From: Bryum argenteum
Taxonomy: Eukaryota; Streptophyta; Bryopsida; Bryales; Bryaceae
Direction of reading: 5' to 3'
DNA length: 64,000 bases
Assembly (NCBI GenBank): GCA_037043015.1
Contig: CM073325.1
Coordinates: forward strand, 3,288,501 to 3,352,500
In this document: positions 61,870 to 64,000 of the stretch, piece after piece
Layout: every line of letters starts with the position of its first letter
Position numbering within the stretch: position 1 is the stretch's first letter
Notes under the pieces: model-generated
What the model was told of the DNA's origin: nothing
The model's database searches: none
Seen by the model: only the letters and a program-made list of their open reading frames with translations
Made by a program: the position numbers and the translations under genes

Positions 61870-61889
61870 GTCCTTCTTTCTGAATAGTA

Positions 61890-61978
61890 CTCCCTCTGTC
61901 CCATTATAACTGTACAGGAGGTTCTTGAGAGGTGGATTTGAGAGAACCTATTGGACAATTACAATGGGACAGAGGGAG
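61890..61978. mobile_element. Stowaway-like MITE, 89 bp
   Basis: Ends CTCCCTCTGTCCCATTATAA and, inward from the right, CTCCCTCTGTCCCATTGTAA. TA on both sides (61888-61889, 61979-61980). A variant of the terminus seen at 29179. Confidence 0.9.
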
Positions 61979-62213
61979 TATTTATCACGTGAATAAAGAT
62001 GAGATTCTTTTCTTTTTGAGCATTACCATATGGGTTCGTTTTGTTTTGAATGTTCTTTTTGTTCTCTCATGTATGGATGTTATACGATTTGATCTTTCTA
62101 AGAGATAATATATTAAATTGTTGTTCAAGAATGCCTTGTCGAATATTTGCAAAGCCAGAATAATGTTGGTAATTTTCTTATAGTACAGAAATATCATAAA
62201 ATTGGTAAGTTAA

Positions 62214-63403
62214 CCCCTAAATTTCCTTGTTGTTTATGGAACCTTGAAACCTCAAAACTGCCATTTTCTAGCACTATGTACTCCTTGCGCTACGAGTCAG
62301 ATTTTTTTACTTTATTTTGACTTCTAACCGTAAGATCTTGTACAAAAACCTAATTGGAAAAACTAATCTAAATTTCAACCGTTGGATGTTTGGCATTTGT
62401 GAGATCATAACGTTCAAATTTACGACAAATGTTTTTTTGGGTATTGCCCGAGAGACAAAATGCAAAGGGCGAATTGTCCATGGTGCAAAGGGCGAATTGA
62501 TGATGATTACCTCAAACATTTTGGTCACATTTTTTTTCATGTAGGTTTATGAGTTCTTCATGCTCATGCAAAAATTTGGAAACAGATTCCACTTTTAGAA
62601 CCTTCACTAAAAATGTTTTCCAACTTAGGGTCTAAATTCTCTCATTAGAGTTGAAATATGAAAAAACTTGGTGGTATCTATAGAGTTTTGAATTTTGAAA
62701 AAGTGAACGGTGAGAGGGTGCACTCATAGAATTGTGAATTTTGGGCACAACTTTTATTCAAAAATTTTAAAATCTCAATTTCTTATGAATTGTTTAAGGT
62801 TTACAGTAAGAAAATTAGAAAAATAAGAAAGGGGCAGCCTTACAAAGTTGGACCCCTTATTAGCCCCACTACACCCTTTACATGCATTCATAAAAATATC
62901 AAAGTAGATCTTGTTGTTACAACTGCAATGGCCTAAATTGGTCAAAATTGACTTACATTTATGGCATGTGTAAGTAAAATTCAGTCGTGGATAGTCCTAT
63001 GCGGAATACATTGAAATTACATTGAGATTGGTGCTAATCGATGGAGCATTTAGCAAGGCAGGTGAGCAGCCCCCATTTGCAGATCATAAGTTAGCCATAA
63101 CCCCCTTCTAAACCCCCTGCCCATGTCATATTTCTTCTCTCAAACCGCACGACTGCCCTATTTCTGACAGCAACCCCCATTGGCTTAGAGCCCCGCCCGT
63201 CTTGCCCCTTCTCGACTCCAAAACGAAATAATGCCATAGAAGTCATGAAAATGAGAATTTTACACCAAGATTTTTACCACATCTTCATCATGGAAATGCC
63301 CACCTCCGGTAAAAAAATTAGCAAAAAATATCAATTTTTACTACTTCACTTACGTTGCCCAAAACAACTAAAACCCGTTTTGGTTTTTAAGGAAACTTAG
63401 GGG
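62214..63403. mobile_element. TTAA-flanked element I (CCCCTAAA family), 1190 bp
   Basis: Left end CCCCTAAATTTCCTTG, right end inward CCCCTAAGTTTCCTTA. Flanks TTAA (62210-62213) and TTGA (63404-63407). The left half follows element H (read from its right end) closely, including CAAAACTGCCATTTT and TTTCAACCGTTGGATGTTTG. No recognisable coding capacity. Confidence 0.75.
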
Positions 63404-63407
63404 TTGA

Positions 63408-64000
63408 GAATTTTTGTAAAATAGAGCTTCTAGCTTTCGTTTGAAAATATTTTATAGAAGATGAAAAGGTTAAGGAAGAGTGATTCATTTTTTCTTGATT
63501 TAAGCCCTGAACAACCGGAGTGTCGAAAAACAACATTTTGGATGAAGAGCAGAAATTCTGAAGAGGCATACTTCTTCATCTAGATTTCCTTACTGGTAAA
63601 ATCACTTAGATTGGGTAACAAATCAAGTCTAGTTTGTGAGGTACAAATTTTAAACCCAGAAAATAAAGTATGAATAAATGGCATGCACTTTAGTGGAGGC
63701 AGCTTTCACTTTTGGGTTTTTGAATAAAATGCATGTTTTACCATTCCAAGGCAATTATGTGAAATCAAAAAATATAATATAGTAAAAAAAATTAAAAATT
63801 GATTAGTTTAAGTAATTGTGATCTTTAAGTGCATCCAACAACGTTGTAGTAGGAAGATTTTTGATCAGGATAACTTTGGATTTGCAATGATGTTTCTAAA
63901 ATGAAAAAACGTGAAAAATATGAATGATATTTGAGGAGCTAGATCACTTTTATCCACCATTAGATTTTGACTTTACTTTTTTCGATATATTATAATTTAA
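63408..64000. other. AT-rich spacer at the window end
   Basis: One minus-strand frame (63387-63569) overlaps the end of element I and has no similarity. Nothing else recognised. Confidence 0.4.

Noticed and set aside
44128-63407. TTAACCCTAA-like motifs read as degenerate telomere repeats
   Set aside because: They occur as inverted pairs at element ends, not as tandem arrays, and are explained by the TTAA-flanked transposons.

Overview
The window looks like nuclear DNA of a land plant, most likely a bryophyte (moss). A lycophyte cannot be excluded. The reasons are: intron-rich genes with GT-AG introns and best resemblance to plant families (plastid HSP90, soluble ABCI protein, CFIm25, C2-VASt-GRAM protein); single-exon germin-like genes; a nuclear copy of a plant mitochondrial cox2 exon still flanked by group II intron sequence; and plant-type transposons (Stowaway, hAT, PIF/Harbinger, Ty1/copia). 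All splice sites given here were placed by eye from reading frame, GT/AG signals and remembered family sequences.

Layout. 1-1350: 3' end of a Ty1/copia fossil and a SINE-like repeat. 1.7-8.0 kb (+): plastid HSP90, 19 exons. 9.6-11.2 kb (+): non-membrane ABC ATPase of the plant ABCI19/20/21 (yeast CAF16-like) type, 6 exons. 12.8-14.5 kb (-): CFIm25/NUDT21, 7 exons, convergent with the ABC gene. 14.7-21 kb: repeat-rich, with a duplicated MITE, a ~660-bp foldback, a cox2 NUMT, microsatellites and a 1.4-kb element with TTA target duplications. 23.4-30.5 kb (+): a 13-exon C2-VASt-C2-GRAM-VASt membrane-contact-type protein with a GC-AG intron and a Stowaway MITE in an intron. 32.4-42.5 kb: three germin-like loci, one inverted and intact, two in a ~2.3-kb tandem duplication of which the second is frameshifted. 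A Tc1-like transposase remnant and a hAT MITE with a perfect 8-bp target duplication lie between them. 44-64 kb: almost wholly transposons, with no host gene that I can recognise.

The most interesting part is the 44-64 kb region. Elements bounded by TTAA, with ends CCCTTAAACGCC or CCCCTAAA, occur at least eight times, plus one truncated copy. Some are nested or share a single TTAA. One nested pair (an element at 49937-50909 inside one at 49674-51564) can be compared with an unoccupied paralogue, which shows that only TTAA was duplicated. TTAA targets with CCC ends are the signature of piggyBac-type transposition, which I do not know to be established in land plants. No transposase for them is visible here. 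The same region holds a broken PIF/Harbinger transposase and candidate accessory genes.

The host genes do not form a pathway. They are independent housekeeping or membrane genes (plastid chaperone, ABC ATPase, mRNA 3'-end processing, lipid-contact-site protein) next to a small cluster of secreted cupins.
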